64,000 bases of DNA from Pedobacter cryotolerans (GCF_005116475.1 NZ_SWBO01000008.1:1-64000); one strand, 5' to 3'; shown: positions 1-9,440, numbered from the stretch's first letter. Notes: a model not told the origin generated them from the letters alone. Made by a program: numbers and translations.

Positions 1-245
1 TTGATATTGTACACAGGTACACAAGACCCTATAGGCCACAGACCAATGGAAAGGTAGAGCGGTTCTGGAGAACACTGAAGGAAGATCTGATAGAAGAAAC
101 GGACTTCGATACAATAGAAGAACTAAAAGATGAACTGATGCAATACATGCTATACTATAATCAGCAAAGACCGCATCAGGGCATCAATGGCAAAACTCCA
201 GCAGAGATGGCAAAACTAAGCGGGAATAACGAAAATAACAACTAA
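1..245 (+). CDS. IS transposase, C-terminal fragment (DDE integrase core)
   Basis: The reading frame is open from the window edge (codons in register from base 3) to TAA at 243-245. It encodes the end of an rve-type integrase core. The segment TNGKVERFWRTLKED carries the last acidic residue of a DDE triad, and YYNQQRPHQGINGKTPAEM is the usual C-terminal signature of IS3- and IS481-like transposases. The asparagine-rich tail is short. The 5' part lies outside the window, so I cannot tell whether the element is intact or which family it belongs to. The element's right end probably lies within about 70 bp downstream, near the GGGGTAA at 305-311, but I could not verify an inverted repeat. Confidence 0.8.
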   Translation, partial: DIVHRYTRPYRPQTNGKVERFWRTLKEDLIEETDFDTIEELKDELMQYMLYYNQQRPHQGINGKTPAEMAKLSGNNENNN

Positions 246-349
246 ATTAATGCTACTCAAAAACCCAAAATCTGTTACCGAATTATTAAACCTTTACAAG
301 ACTGAGGGGTAATTTATTTCATAAAAATCAATATAAATGACGTTAACTT

Positions 350-464
350 AGCTCGTTTTGTCATCCAGAGCGCAGCGAAGGATCTCGAATTTTGTATTCC
401 AACCATGAGATTCCTCCAAAGTTGCCTGCCTGCTGGCAGGCAGGGAATGACAAAACAAGGAGCT
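350..464. repeat. Palindromic element with nested GC-rich hairpin
   Basis: A perfect 10-bp inverted repeat, GTTTTGTCAT at 355-364 and ATGACAAAAC at 447-456, bounds an element of about 115 bp. Just inside the right arm lies a GC-rich hairpin, CCTGCCTGC/GCAGGCAGG at 425-444, far more GC-rich than its surroundings. Weaker internal pairing (GGATCTC with GAGATTCC) adds to the fold. The size and termini resemble a MITE or REP-like unit. No coding capacity is visible. Confidence 0.65.
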
Positions 465-533
465 TATATCTTTTTATAAAAAAAATTGATTTTCAGTTAC
501 TTAACCAATAACGTCAATGGTGCTTGTCGAGGA

Positions 534-594
534 ATAATATTTTTTTAAGATATTTGGGAAGGTCTTCGACAGGCTCAGACTGACAAAATATTAT
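534..594. repeat. TTCGAC/GCTCAG-loop stem element, copy 1
   Basis: Arms ATAATATTTT (534-543) and AAAATATTAT (585-594) are perfect reverse complements. The loop contains CTTCGACAGGCTCAG, shared with copies near 6685-6750, 12578-12633 and 56312-56355, whose arms have different sequences. It lies downstream of the minus-strand osmC-like gene. Confidence 0.6.
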
Positions 595-655
595 GATATC
601 ACTTGTACGGCTCAACTTCAGTTTATGTATCTAAGAAACCATGTATAAACAGCGG

Positions 656-1057
656 CTAAGTTGTTGTGATTTTAATCGGATTGGTTAATAGCTTGTGAAT
701 AGGACATTTGTCTGCAATAACCATTAACCTTTCCCTTTGTTCTTGTGTAATGTCTCCAGTAAATTCAATTTTTCTAGTAATGGTAGTTTCTTTACTCATT
801 TCTTCTTCTTTGCAAATAGCTAAATCAACTTTTATGGTTTCAAGTGGTATCTCTTTTCTATCGGCATACATTCTAATGGTTATGGCTGTGCAACTACCCA
901 AACTTGCCAACAATAAAGCTCCAGGCGTCATGCCCTCATTTGTGCCACCTAAACTTTCTGGCTCATCTGCATAAACTAAATGTCCATCAGAAAAAACTTT
1001 TGTTTTATAACGAGATTGATCTAACTCTGTAATAGCGGTGATGACTGAATTGCTCAT
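656..1057 (-). CDS. OsmC/Ohr family peroxiredoxin-like protein
   Basis: The product is 133 residues, the usual size for the OsmC/Ohr family of thiol-dependent hydroperoxide reductases. The two expected catalytic cysteines are present: Cys56 in ASLGSCTAITIRMYA and Cys118 in ADKCPIHKLL. These family members reduce organic hydroperoxides in the cytoplasm through a Cys-Cys pair. The start is placed at the ATG at 1057 (MSNSVITAITE). A longer frame reaches 1204 but would overlap the divergent thioesterase gene and adds a non-homologous leader. Only 40 bp separate this start from the divergent gene at 1098, so promoters must overlap. Whether the protein is OsmC, Ohr or a YhfA-like member cannot be decided from motifs alone. 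Confidence 0.88.
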   Translation of the reverse strand: MSNSVITAITELDQSRYKTKVFSDGHLVYADEPESLGGTNEGMTPGALLLASLGSCTAITIRMYADRKEIPLETIKVDLAICKEEEMSKETTITRKIEFTGDITQEQRERLMVIADKCPIHKLLTNPIKITTT

Positions 1058-1097
1058 AATGATATAAATATTAAATTTACCATAAACATAACATAAA

Positions 1098-1541
1098 ATG
1101 GAAGAACATAACGAAGCACAACAACGATTAACTAATTTCCAATCGTTAACAGGTAAAGAAATTACAAACTCTCCATCTCCTTTCATGAATTGGCTAAAGC
1201 CCACATTAATTAATGCAGAAAAGGGAAGCTTGCATTGTAGTTATGTAATTAGAGAAGAAATGACCAACCCTTACGGTATTTTGCATGGCGGCATTACTGC
1301 AGGTATTATTGACGATTTAATTGGTGCAACGGTTTTTATTTTGGGTCTTCAACATCGATTTACAACTGTAAATAACAATATCGATTACTTTGCCCCTGCG
1401 AAAGTAGGTGATATAATTACTGCAAAAACAACAGTAGTAAAACAAGGTAGAACTATCATTAATTTGCAATGCGAAATATTTTTACCATCAAAAAACCGAT
1501 TAATTGCTAAAGGCTATTCGAATATGCTCAATGTGGGTTAA
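1098..1541 (+). CDS. PaaI-type hotdog-fold acyl-CoA thioesterase
   Basis: The product has 147 residues with a single hotdog domain. The signature NPYGILHGGITAGIIDDL (about residues 57-74) contains the HGG motif at 63-65 and acidic residues at 72-73 that serve catalysis in the 4HBT/PaaI family. A hydrophobic beta-sheet region with ITAKTTVVKQGRTI follows, as expected. The family hydrolyses acyl-CoA thioesters, often phenylacetyl- or medium-chain acyl-CoA. The substrate here is unknown. It is transcribed divergently from the OsmC-like gene. Confidence 0.87.
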   Translation: MEEHNEAQQRLTNFQSLTGKEITNSPSPFMNWLKPTLINAEKGSLHCSYVIREEMTNPYGILHGGITAGIIDDLIGATVFILGLQHRFTTVNNNIDYFAPAKVGDIITAKTTVVKQGRTIINLQCEIFLPSKNRLIAKGYSNMLNVG

Positions 1542-1632
1542 AGAATAAAACAATTATTTAATATTATTTTAATTTCACTTAAACAATTGGTTAGTAGGTT
1601 TGTTATTACATCACCCTAAAACCAAATGTGCC

Positions 1633-1887
1633 ATGTTGAATGATTATTTAAACCTCCAGTTTGATGTTAAAGGCAAAACCTTTAAAGGATTTTGTATGAG
1701 AATTCATGATGATTTTCACATTACCTACGCTGTAATTTTAGAAGATTGTCACTCATTTTGTGTGTGGCTTGATGAAAAGAAGCACAAATGGTGTTCCTCA
1801 AAGTTTACAAATTTAGATCCTACGGTGTTAGATCAGATAATTGGCACACTTAACCATAACCAAGAACAACAATATACTGTTTCTTAA
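1633..1887 (+). CDS. Small conserved-looking protein of unknown function
   Basis: I do not recognise this protein. It has 84 residues from the ATG at 1633 (MLNDYLNLQFDV). The frame can extend to a TTG at 1600, but the extra residues look non-coding. It is soluble, with no signal or membrane segment, and is rich in aromatic residues, His and Cys (HDDFHITY, DCHSFCVWLDEKKHKWC). An alternating hydrophobic pattern suggests a small beta-rich fold. It stands alone between the thioesterase gene and the SusC gene. Codon use looks like its neighbours. Confidence 0.55.
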   Translation: MLNDYLNLQFDVKGKTFKGFCMRIHDDFHITYAVILEDCHSFCVWLDEKKHKWCSSKFTNLDPTVLDQIIGTLNHNQEQQYTVS

Positions 1888-1993
1888 AATTGTTGCTCAA
1901 ATTTTATAAATTTTAATGCTATTTCTGTTGAATTAGTTTGATGTTTGTTATTTTTTTGTAAATTTCAAACAACTTAAACTTAATTCACAGACT

Positions 1994-4900
1994 ATGAACA
2001 GAAAATCTATCTTATTCTTATTAGGGTTTTTGCTGTTTGCTAATTTAACTTTTGCCCAAAGAGTAATAAAGGGTAAGGTTACAGATGCGGCAGATGGAAA
2101 TCCAATTCCTGGTGTAAGTGTGCTCGTAAATGGCTCTTCATCGGGAACAACCTCGCTAAATGATGGTAATTATACCATTAACGTGCCAGCAAATGGTACG
2201 ACATTAACTTTTAAATATTTGGGTTATATTACTCAAGAAATTGCAATTGGTTCAAGAGCAGAAATCAATGTAAGCCTGATAGCTAGTTCTCAAACCTTGG
2301 AAAGTGTAACAGTTACTACTGCATTCGGTATTACACGTGAAAGAAAAGCTTTGGCATATTCTGCTCAAACCGTAACTGCTCAAGAACTGAACGTTAACAA
2401 GCAAACCAATGTGTTAAATGCTTTGCAAGGTAAGGTAGCTGGTGCACAGATTTCAAGCACAGGAGGTGCTCCAGGTCAGGGTTCAACAATCAGAATTAGA
2501 GGTATTAACTCAATTGACCCTAACAAACCAAATGATCCATTATTTGTTATCGATGGAATATTAATCGACAATTCAACTTCAACTTTTGGGGCTGGAGCCG
2601 ATTTACGTAACATGAGCAACAGAGCAACTGATGTAAATCCAGAAGATATTGAAACTATCAGTGTTTTAAAAGGTGGTGCAGCAACTGCACTTTATGGTTT
2701 ACGAGGTTCTAATGGTGTAGTGGTTATCACAACTAAAAAAGGAAAATCAGGTAAATTTGATGTTAATTTTAGTTCAACTTATGGTATAGAAAACATCAAT
2801 AAAAAACCAGAAATTCAAAAAATCTATACAGCAGGTATTTTAGGTGCTTATGTACCAATTGGACTAGGCCCAGCATTCGGACCTACTATAGCTGAAGCGA
2901 AATTAATTGACCCAACTCATCCAGATGAGATTTTTGATAATTATGAAAGAGCTTACAGAACAGGTCATCAGACTAGAAATGTTTTAACTTTATCTGGTGG
3001 TACCGAAAAAGTAAACGTATTCTCATCTTTCGGCTATACTGATCAAGAAGGGATGTTACCATTTACTAGTTTTAAAAGCTACAATGGCCGTTTAAATACT
3101 GATTTTAAGATTAGCGAGAAATTTAAAACTTCCGTTAACATGAGTTTTACAAAATCTGGCGGAGATAGATATAATGCCGATAGATTTGGAGAAAGTTTAT
3201 CTTATTTTTCTGGAAGATGGGATGTAAAAGATTACCTAAATCCAGATGGTACTCAGTTGTGGAGAGGTACTAATAACCCTATTTTTGGAGCTGCAACCAA
3301 TAAAATGGTTGATGATGTAAACCGCTTTATTGGCGGTACTGCATTTAATTATGCCCCTACAACTTGGTTAAGTTTCGATTATAGATTAGGTTTTGATACT
3401 TATTCAGATAATAGAATTAGAACAGCACCAGGCCCAACAGGTATAGTTGGAGAGCGCTTGTATGATAACGCAGATGGTTTTATTGGCGAGTATAACACAA
3501 ATTTTAGAGCTATTAATTCTACTTTTGTGGCTTCAGCTAAAACTAAAATTGGTAGCGATTTTAATGCAACTTTTAGACTTGGACATGAACTTTACGATAG
3601 AAAAATTAAGAATGTTGGTGTTATAGGAACTGTTTTAACTATACCAGATTGGTTTACACTTTCTAACGCGAGGATTATAACCCCAACTACACCTTCTCAA
3701 AGAACCTACAGATTGATGGGTATTTTTGGAGAGGCTTCAATTGACTACAAAAACTATCTTTTCTTAACATTTACTGGTAGAAATGATATCACTTCTACAT
3801 TAGCAGATCAAAATAATTCATTTATATATCCTTCTGCAAGTGTGAGTTATGTATTTAGTGATCATTTTAAACTACCAAGTGTAATTAATTTCGGTAAAGC
3901 AAGATTTTCTTACGCACAAATTGGTAAAGATGCTGGGGAATATTCAACCTCTACAGGATATGCACCTTATATAGGCTTGCCTGCTGGTGGTACTGGTTTT
4001 ACCAGAGCATCAAATTTGGGTGATCCAGGTTTGGTTCCTGAGTTTACCAATACGTTCGAGGCTGGTTTAGAAATGTCATTTTTTAAAAGCAGAATTGGTT
4101 TAGATTTTACTTTCTATAATTCAATTAGTAAAGATCAAATCATTAATGCCAATATTTCATCTAGTACTGGTTATGTTACAGCCAGTATAAATTCTGGTAG
4201 CATGAGAAATAGAGGTATCGAACTTTTGTTAAGAGGTACACCAATTCAAAGCAAAAACTTTACTTGGGAAACCAGTTTAAACTTCTCTGCCAACAGAAAT
4301 AAAATTTTGAGCATTAAAGAAGGTTTAAATGAGATTGTATATTCTTCTCAATCAGGCTATTCTGGTGCTACTGTTACCATGAAATTAATTCCAGGAGAGG
4401 CTTATGGTAATTTATATGGTACGCATTACTTAAGATATTATGGTACTGATGCGCAAGATCCATTACGTACAGATAAATCTCGTCCAATTGTAATTGATGC
4501 TAATGGCTTTCCTGTTAGAGCACCTTTAGCTAGTCAGAAATTACTAGGTAACTCACAACCAGATTGGATAGGTGGTATTACAAATACGTTTAAATACAAA
4601 AACTTTGCCTTAACCACAATTATTGATGCAAGGTTCGGACTTGAAAAGTACAATCAGTTAGAAAACTTTTATGCTGCCTTTGGTATTGCAGATTACACTG
4701 CTGATAGACGTGATTTTAGAGTGTTTGATGGTGTATTGGCTAATGGATCACCAAATACAAAAAATGTATGGTTAGGCCAAGGTGTTGGACCAGATGGTGT
4801 AAATTATACTGAAGGTTATTACCGTAACTCTTACAGAACAGTTTCAGAAAACTTTGTTCAAGATGCTTCTTTTGTAAAATTGAGAACGATAGATTTATCT

Positions 4901-5110
4901 TATACCTTACCAACTAAATGGTTACCAAGCAAAGTTATAAAACGTGCCTCGGTATCAGCTACTGCAAACAACATTATTTTGTATACTCCGTTTTATGGCT
5001 TAGATCCAGAATCAAGCTCAACAAATAGCGGTAGTAATGTTGATGGTTTTGCAGGTTTCACATACCCAGGTGCTAGAACATTCCTTTTCTCATTAAATGT
5101 TGGTTTCTAA
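1994..5110 (+). CDS. SusC/RagA family TonB-dependent outer membrane transporter
   Basis: The product is 1038 residues. A signal peptide ends at ANLTFAQ (about residue 22). A carboxypeptidase-regulatory-like beta domain follows (about 23-105, GKVTDAADGNPIPGVSV). The plug domain (about 115-250) carries GAPGQGSTIRIRGINSI and VLKGGAATALYGLRGSNGVV, both typical of SusC. The rest forms the beta-barrel and ends in an aromatic residue (LNVGF), as outer-membrane barrels do. SusC proteins import glycans or peptides with a SusD lid. The partner susD begins 11 bp downstream. No glycosidase, peptidase or regulator accompanies the pair, so the substrate cannot be inferred. Confidence 0.95.
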   Translation: MNRKSILFLLGFLLFANLTFAQRVIKGKVTDAADGNPIPGVSVLVNGSSSGTTSLNDGNYTINVPANGTTLTFKYLGYITQEIAIGSRAEINVSLIASSQTLESVTVTTAFGITRERKALAYSAQTVTAQELNVNKQTNVLNALQGKVAGAQISSTGGAPGQGSTIRIRGINSIDPNKPNDPLFVIDGILIDNSTSTFGAGADLRNMSNRATDVNPEDIETISVLKGGAATALYGLRGSNGVVVITTKKGKSGKFDVNFSSTYGIENINKKPEIQKIYTAGILGAYVPIGLGPAFGPTIAEAKLIDPTHPDEIFDNYERAYRTGHQTRNVLTLSGGTEKVNVFSSFGYTDQEGMLPFTSFKSYNGRLNTDFKISEKFKTSVNMSFTKSGGDRYNADRFGESLSYFSGRWDVKDYLNPDGTQLWRGTNNPIFGAATNKMVDDVNRFIGGTAFNYAPTTWLSFDYRLGFDTYSDNRIRTAPGPTGIVGERLYDNADGFIGEYNTNFRAINSTFVASAKTKIGSDFNATFRLGHELYDRKIKNVGVIGTVLTIPDWFTLSNARIITPTTPSQRTYRLMGIFGEASIDYKNYLFLTFTGRNDITSTLADQNNSFIYPSASVSYVFSDHFKLPSVINFGKARFSYAQIGKDAGEYSTSTGYAPYIGLPAGGTGFTRASNLGDPGLVPEFTNTFEAGLEMSFFKSRIGLDFTFYNSISKDQIINANISSSTGYVTASINSGSMRNRGIELLLRGTPIQSKNFTWETSLNFSANRNKILSIKEGLNEIVYSSQSGYSGATVTMKLIPGEAYGNLYGTHYLRYYGTDAQDPLRTDKSRPIVIDANGFPVRAPLASQKLLGNSQPDWIGGITNTFKYKNFALTTIIDARFGLEKYNQLENFYAAFGIADYTADRRDFRVFDGVLANGSPNTKNVWLGQGVGPDGVNYTEGYYRNSYRTVSENFVQDASFVKLRTIDLSYTLPTKWLPSKVIKRASVSATANNIILYTPFYGLDPESSSTNSGSNVDGFAGFTYPGARTFLFSLNVGF

Positions 5111-5121
5111 TTATATAAGAC

Positions 5122-6564
5122 ATGAAAAAATATCAAAAATTAATAATGTTTACCCTTTTGATTTCGGTCTTTTCATTACATTCATGTAAAGATTACTTCG
5201 ATCAAAATGTAAACCCAAATCAGGTTAGCAATCCATCATTACCATCACTATTAAGTACCGCAACAAGTAAAGCTGGTATCAATAGTTTTAATGTGGCCAG
5301 TATTACAAATAATTTTGTGCAGTATACGGCTAATCCAGTCGCTTCTGCAGCCGGAGATACTTATCAGATTGTAGATTACACTGGTACTTGGGATGCTTTG
5401 TATTTTGCCATGGCAGATACAAAAGATTTAAGAACTATCGCAGTTGCACAAGGTTCAAGCGAGTATATTGGTGTAGCAAATGTATTATTGGCTTACAATC
5501 TTAATTTGGTGACTGATTTATGGGGTGCTGCCCCATATTCTGATGCTTTTGTACCTACAACTCTAACACCTAAATATGATACGGAAGAACAGAATTATAA
5601 TACTATAAACTCTTTATTAGATGAGGCAATTGTAGAATTAACAAAAACTACTGCTACTATAAAATTAGCTGCAGCTAGTGATTTAATACACGCTGGGGAC
5701 AGGACTAAATGGTTAAAAACTGCTTATGCTTTAAAAGCAAGAGCATTAAATAAAATCAGCAAAAAAGCAGCCTACAATCCAACAAATGTACTTGCCGCTG
5801 TTACTAGTTCTTATACATCAAACGCTGATGATGCTGGAATGGCTGCATTTGTTTTGAGAAACAATTGGGCAACGGTTGCACGTAACAATGCAAGTTTAAC
5901 TTTGGGTGGTTGGTTGTCGGAGCAGCTAATTGATCATCTAAATGGTACAACTTATGGTATTTTCGATCCACGCATTCGTAAAATAACAGATCCAACTTCG
6001 GTACCCAGTAACCCAACTTACCCAGCTTATATTGGTACGGTTAACGGTGCAGGTAACCGTAGTAATCCGCCTAATAATAATACCGTAAAGGATGAAAACT
6101 ATATTGCTATTAGTTCGCCATGGACAAGTGATACCGCTCCATTGTTGTTGGTTACCTTTGCCGAGTTAAAGTTTATCGAAGCCGAAGCTGCATTGGCAAC
6201 CAATCCAACTCGTGCATACACAGCTTATTTGGCTGGTATCGGTGCTAATATGGATAGGTTGCAAGTTCCTGCAGTAGATAAGGCAGCATATTTAGCTAAT
6301 CCTGCAGTGGCTGTTGGTGCAGGTGGTTTAACCAAGGCACTAATTTTTAAAGAAAAATATGTAGCTACTTATCTAAATCCTGAAGCATGGAATGACGCAA
6401 GAAGAAATAACTACCAATATAAAGATTTCACTTTACCAGCAAATGCAGCACTTTCTACTTTTATTAGGAGGGTTGCTTATCCATCAGGTGAGACTACTAA
6501 AAATGGTGCAAATGTTCCGGCGGCAGTTAATTTAGATGTTAATTTATGGTGGGATAAACCATAA
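5122..6564 (+). CDS. SusD/RagB family outer membrane lipoprotein (SusD-like_2 type)
   Basis: The product is 480 residues with a lipoprotein signal. The lipobox cysteine is Cys22 in SLHSCKDYFD, followed by an aspartate-containing export region typical of surface lipoproteins. The N-terminal segment (NVNPNQVSNPSLPSLL) and the LLVTFAELKFIEAEAAL helix match the SusD-like_2 group. This protein would sit on the cell surface and cap the SusC channel encoded just upstream. The stop is followed at once by a CAGTTTTCA-type repeat and then a strong terminator at 6597. Confidence 0.93.
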   Translation: MKKYQKLIMFTLLISVFSLHSCKDYFDQNVNPNQVSNPSLPSLLSTATSKAGINSFNVASITNNFVQYTANPVASAAGDTYQIVDYTGTWDALYFAMADTKDLRTIAVAQGSSEYIGVANVLLAYNLNLVTDLWGAAPYSDAFVPTTLTPKYDTEEQNYNTINSLLDEAIVELTKTTATIKLAAASDLIHAGDRTKWLKTAYALKARALNKISKKAAYNPTNVLAAVTSSYTSNADDAGMAAFVLRNNWATVARNNASLTLGGWLSEQLIDHLNGTTYGIFDPRIRKITDPTSVPSNPTYPAYIGTVNGAGNRSNPPNNNTVKDENYIAISSPWTSDTAPLLLVTFAELKFIEAEAALATNPTRAYTAYLAGIGANMDRLQVPAVDKAAYLANPAVAVGAGGLTKALIFKEKYVATYLNPEAWNDARRNNYQYKDFTLPANAALSTFIRRVAYPSGETTKNGANVPAAVNLDVNLWWDKP

Positions 6565-6596
6565 CCAGTTAGCAGTTTTCAATTAACAGTTTTCAA
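6565..6596 (+). repeat. Post-stop CAGTTTTC repeat (copy 1)
   Basis: Directly after the susD stop codon come GTTAGCAGTTTTCAATTAAC and a second AGTTTTCAA unit. Related units in the same sense orientation follow the stop codons of the S9 peptidase, yidC and glpK genes. Confidence 0.6.
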
Positions 6597-6631
6597 ATCC
6601 CGTTCTAATTTTTTAGAGCGGGATTTTTTTT
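6597..6631 (+). terminator. Rho-independent terminator of the orphan susCD pair
   Basis: An 11-bp stem (ATCCCGTTCTA at 6597-6607 with TAGAGCGGGAT at 6614-6624, one G-T pair) has a 6-nt loop and is followed by eight T residues. Confidence 0.88.
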
Positions 6632-6963
6632 GAAGCGCAAGGCTTTTGCTTTCTATTTACTTTGTTCCTGCTTTCCATTTTATCTTTTTTGATCATCCTT
6701 CGACAAGCTCAGGATGAAAAATCGGCACACATCAGGATGACATCAAAAAAGGATGTCGTTACAGGGCTATATTGAAAGACTGTGCAGGTAAAACCTAAAC
6801 AATTGCCAATTAACTGCGTAAACTAAACCTGACATACGCGGATCTGGATTTATCTGGAGTAGCGCATTAGCAGACTAATGTTAGTAATTATACAATAACT
6901 GCATTTTTAACTAGTGTTGTCCTGCTAAGTAAAACCAATATTGAAGTAACTTAAGTATTTAGA
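6632..6963. other. Intergenic region with stem-loop repeat copy 2
   Basis: This is about 330 bp between the susD terminator and the minus-strand SpmAB-like gene. It contains the TTCGAC/GCTCAG stem element at 6685-6750 and its right flank. I see nothing supportable in 6800-6960. Confidence 0.5.
6685..6750. repeat. TTCGAC/GCTCAG-loop stem element, copy 2
   Basis: Arms TTTTTTGAT (6685-6693) and ATCAAAAAA (6742-6750) are perfect complements. An inner stem TCATCC (6693-6698) pairs with GGATGA (6735-6740). The loop starts TTCGACAAGCTCAGGATGA, and AGGATGA occurs twice, suggesting a small internal duplication. The flank GATGTCGTTACA resembles the GATGCCGCTACA flank of copy 3. Confidence 0.6.
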
Positions 6964-8244
6964 CTACAAACTATTACCAAAAAACAAATAAGCCAAACCA
7001 ATAGCGGTACAAACCCCCACCAAATCTGCCAATAGCATTGCTCCAACAGCGTATCTTGTGTTTTTAATACTTACCGAACCAAAGTAAACTGCAATAACAT
7101 AAAAGGTAGTATCAGATGCTCCTTGAAAAACTCCAGAAAGTTTACTGGCAAATGAATCAGCTCCATAAGCGGTCATGGTATCAACCATCATACCTCTAGC
7201 TGCACCGCCGCTCAACGGCCTAATTAAAGCAGTTGGCAAGGCTTCAACAAATCGGGTATCTGAGCCTAATAATACAAACAAACTTTTAATACCTGCAATT
7301 ACTACATCAAATGTTCCACTGGTACGTAACATGCTAATGGCAACCAACATACCCACTAAATAAGGAATAATTTTTACGGCAGTTTCAAATCCGTTTTTTG
7401 CACCATCAATAAAGGCATCAAAAACATCTATCTTTTTATAAATTCCTCCTAAAACAATCAGTAAAAAAACCAATAATATTAATCCATTGCTTAAAATGCC
7501 CGAGAAGGAAGTAATGCCTTCGGCGTTTAGCGAAGTAACATATAATACTAAAAGTGCTATTATTGCAGAAATACTAGCTATCCAACCGATAATTACAGGT
7601 TGAAAAAGATTGATTTTTTGTTTAAATGAAACAATTAACATAGCTGCCATTGTACCAACAAAGGTTACAATTAAACAAGGGATAAAAATGTCTGTAGGGT
7701 CAGTTGCGTTTTGTGATGCACGAATGGCAATTACACTTACCGGAATTAAACTTAAGCCGGCTGCATGTAAGCATAAAAACATCAATTGCGAATTGCTTGC
7801 AGTTTCTTTATTTGGATTAAGTTCTTGCAAACTTTCCATGGCCTTAAGTCCAAAAGGTGTTGCAGCGTTATCTAAACCCAGTAAATTGGCAGAAAAATTC
7901 ATGATCATGTGCCCCATAGATGGGTGACCTTTAGGGATTTCTGGAAAAAGTTTAGAAAAAAATGGTCCAACTATTCTTGATAACAATCGAATACCACCGG
8001 CTCTTTCTGCAATGCTCATAAAACCCATAAAAAGGGCTAAAATACCAATCAATTTTAAACACAGCTCAACTGAGGTCCAGCAGGTTTCTATAATACCATT
8101 TACTTTTGTGAGATTTGTAGGATCGTCGGCTTTGCCAACCACCATCCAGCTAAAAATTTCGCTTTGCCCGAAAAAGAAACATTTTACACCAGCAACTACA
8201 ATTGCGATGATAATAAAACCCGACCAAATTCTACTTAATGCCAT
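6964..8244 (-). CDS. SpmA-SpmB-like fused membrane protein (two nucleoside-recognition Gate domains)
   Basis: The product is 426 residues and very hydrophobic. It contains two Gate-type halves, roughly residues 45-190 and 255-420. The first half has SPM-A-like sequence (NFSANLLGLDNAATPFGLKA, about 115-134). The second has LIRPLSGGAARGMMVD and GASDTTFYVIAVYFGSV, as in SpmB. In Bacilli the two are separate spore maturation proteins. In non-sporulating Bacteroidota the fused form is common and its role is unknown; the Gate fold points to transport of a nucleoside-like or other small solute. It starts 34 bp after the M14 peptidase gene, so the two are probably co-transcribed. Confidence 0.87.
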   Translation of the reverse strand: MALSRIWSGFIIIAIVVAGVKCFFFGQSEIFSWMVVGKADDPTNLTKVNGIIETCWTSVELCLKLIGILALFMGFMSIAERAGGIRLLSRIVGPFFSKLFPEIPKGHPSMGHMIMNFSANLLGLDNAATPFGLKAMESLQELNPNKETASNSQLMFLCLHAAGLSLIPVSVIAIRASQNATDPTDIFIPCLIVTFVGTMAAMLIVSFKQKINLFQPVIIGWIASISAIIALLVLYVTSLNAEGITSFSGILSNGLILLVFLLIVLGGIYKKIDVFDAFIDGAKNGFETAVKIIPYLVGMLVAISMLRTSGTFDVVIAGIKSLFVLLGSDTRFVEALPTALIRPLSGGAARGMMVDTMTAYGADSFASKLSGVFQGASDTTFYVIAVYFGSVSIKNTRYAVGAMLLADLVGVCTAIGLAYLFFGNSL

Positions 8245-8278
8245 TAATTTATGTTTAGATGTTGAATGTATAAAAATT

Positions 8279-9433
8279 TTAAATCAATTCTCCGTTTTCG
8301 AAGCATAAAATCAACTTCTCTTCATCAAATAATTTGAAATTAGCATTTTTAAATAGTTGTATTTGTCCTTCAATTCGATATTTTTCGCTCGAAAGCGTTT
8401 GGTAGGCATCACAAAAGCTTAAATCTCCAATATCTTCTATGGTATATGTTTTTGTAGTGCTTAAACAATCGAGGGTGGCACATTCTTCGTAATTGATGCC
8501 AACGCTTACTTCAATTCCATCTAGTATCACATTGTGGATTAAATAATGAAAAATTTGCTTGTTGTTTTTAGGAATTGCGAAGTAGTTCTCTAGTTTTTGT
8601 ATTTGGTAAGTTTTAGTAGCTATTGACATTAATCCCGATAGGATGGAAGCGAAGTAATACTTTCTAATTTCTTGTTTTTCATGATCATTTTTGTATCCAC
8701 CAGCTTCAATTAAAATTGTTGAAGTACCAGCTTTTTGGAAATTATCTCCAAATGCCCTTGGTTCAAATTCATCATCAAATAAACCGATGTGTTCTGGTAA
8801 AATTTCATGTAAATCCTTAAACATATCAGCAATTACCAACATTGCGTTTTGGCGAGTTTGATCAATACTAAGCTGTTTATCTATCGCTGGTGCTAAAAAA
8901 GAAAGTGTTGCAGGTTTTAAGGTTTCATCAACACTCCACAAAGTAGTTTGGTCATGCAGGTTAAATCCAAAATCTGGATTAATTTGTGCCCTGTATTGTT
9001 TCAGTATTTTTGCTTCAGGTGTTACTTCATTCAAAAAATCACGATTGATATCTATTTGCTGACTATTTCTTCTGGTAAAAATTGCTGCACCATCAGGATT
9101 AACCATCGGCATGATGTAAAGTTGGCAGTTATCAATTAGCAATTGTACAGTTTCATTATCCTGCTGCAAAAAGTTAAACAAATCAAAAAGTGCCATAGTA
9201 CCTGTAGCTTCATCGCCATGCATTTGGCTCCACAACATGATTTTTGTTTTACCTTTTCCCCATTTAACTGCGTTAATACTTTTTCCTTTTACCGATTTTC
9301 CTAATTCAGTAACTTCAAAAGCATCAGGTAATAAGCTTAATAATTCTACTATATCTTTGTGTTTAAAAAAGCGATTGGTTAATGCTCTTTCTTGGAAGGA
9401 TGTGTAATTGCTGAAAATTGTTTGGATATTCAT
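8279..9433 (-). CDS. M14 family zinc metallocarboxypeptidase
   Basis: The product is 384 residues with no signal peptide. Zinc ligands fit the M14 pattern: His72 and Glu75 in MHGDEATG, and His160 in FNLHDQ. NPDGA and INRDF (about 112-132) are the substrate-binding segments. Glu243 in LIEAGGY is the likely catalytic glutamate. M14 enzymes remove C-terminal or side-chain amino acids from peptides, including murein peptides. A cytoplasmic location would fit peptide or muropeptide recycling (inference). It is followed by the SpmAB-like gene. A TAAATTTG box lies only 7 bp upstream of the ATG. Confidence 0.88.
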   Translation of the reverse strand: MNIQTIFSNYTSFQERALTNRFFKHKDIVELLSLLPDAFEVTELGKSVKGKSINAVKWGKGKTKIMLWSQMHGDEATGTMALFDLFNFLQQDNETVQLLIDNCQLYIMPMVNPDGAAIFTRRNSQQIDINRDFLNEVTPEAKILKQYRAQINPDFGFNLHDQTTLWSVDETLKPATLSFLAPAIDKQLSIDQTRQNAMLVIADMFKDLHEILPEHIGLFDDEFEPRAFGDNFQKAGTSTILIEAGGYKNDHEKQEIRKYYFASILSGLMSIATKTYQIQKLENYFAIPKNNKQIFHYLIHNVILDGIEVSVGINYEECATLDCLSTTKTYTIEDIGDLSFCDAYQTLSSEKYRIEGQIQLFKNANFKLFDEEKLILCFENGELI

Positions 9434-9440
9434 TTGAAAT

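Larger units (their letters stand above)
246..655. other. Intergenic region with two stem-loop repeat elements
   Basis: This is 410 bp between the transposase fragment and the osmC-like gene. It holds no convincing ORF. It contains two imperfect palindromic elements, 350-464 and 534-594, both related in design to elements elsewhere in the window. The rest is AT-rich with no feature I can support. Confidence 0.6.

Noticed and set aside
246..320. Right terminal inverted repeat of the IS at the window edge
   Set aside because: A plausible end near GGGGTAA was seen, but the left end is outside the window, so no pair can be checked.
708..974. Open frame on the plus strand within the OsmC-like gene
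   Set aside because: It is antisense to a clear family protein and is low in complexity.
1058..1204. 49-residue N-terminal extension of the OsmC-like protein
   Set aside because: It overlaps the divergent thioesterase gene and has no similarity to the family; the ATG at 1057 gives the normal length.
6964..8244. Evidence for sporulation from SpmA/SpmB-like sequence
   Set aside because: Fused SpmAB-like proteins are found in non-sporulating Bacteroidota; no other sporulation gene is present.
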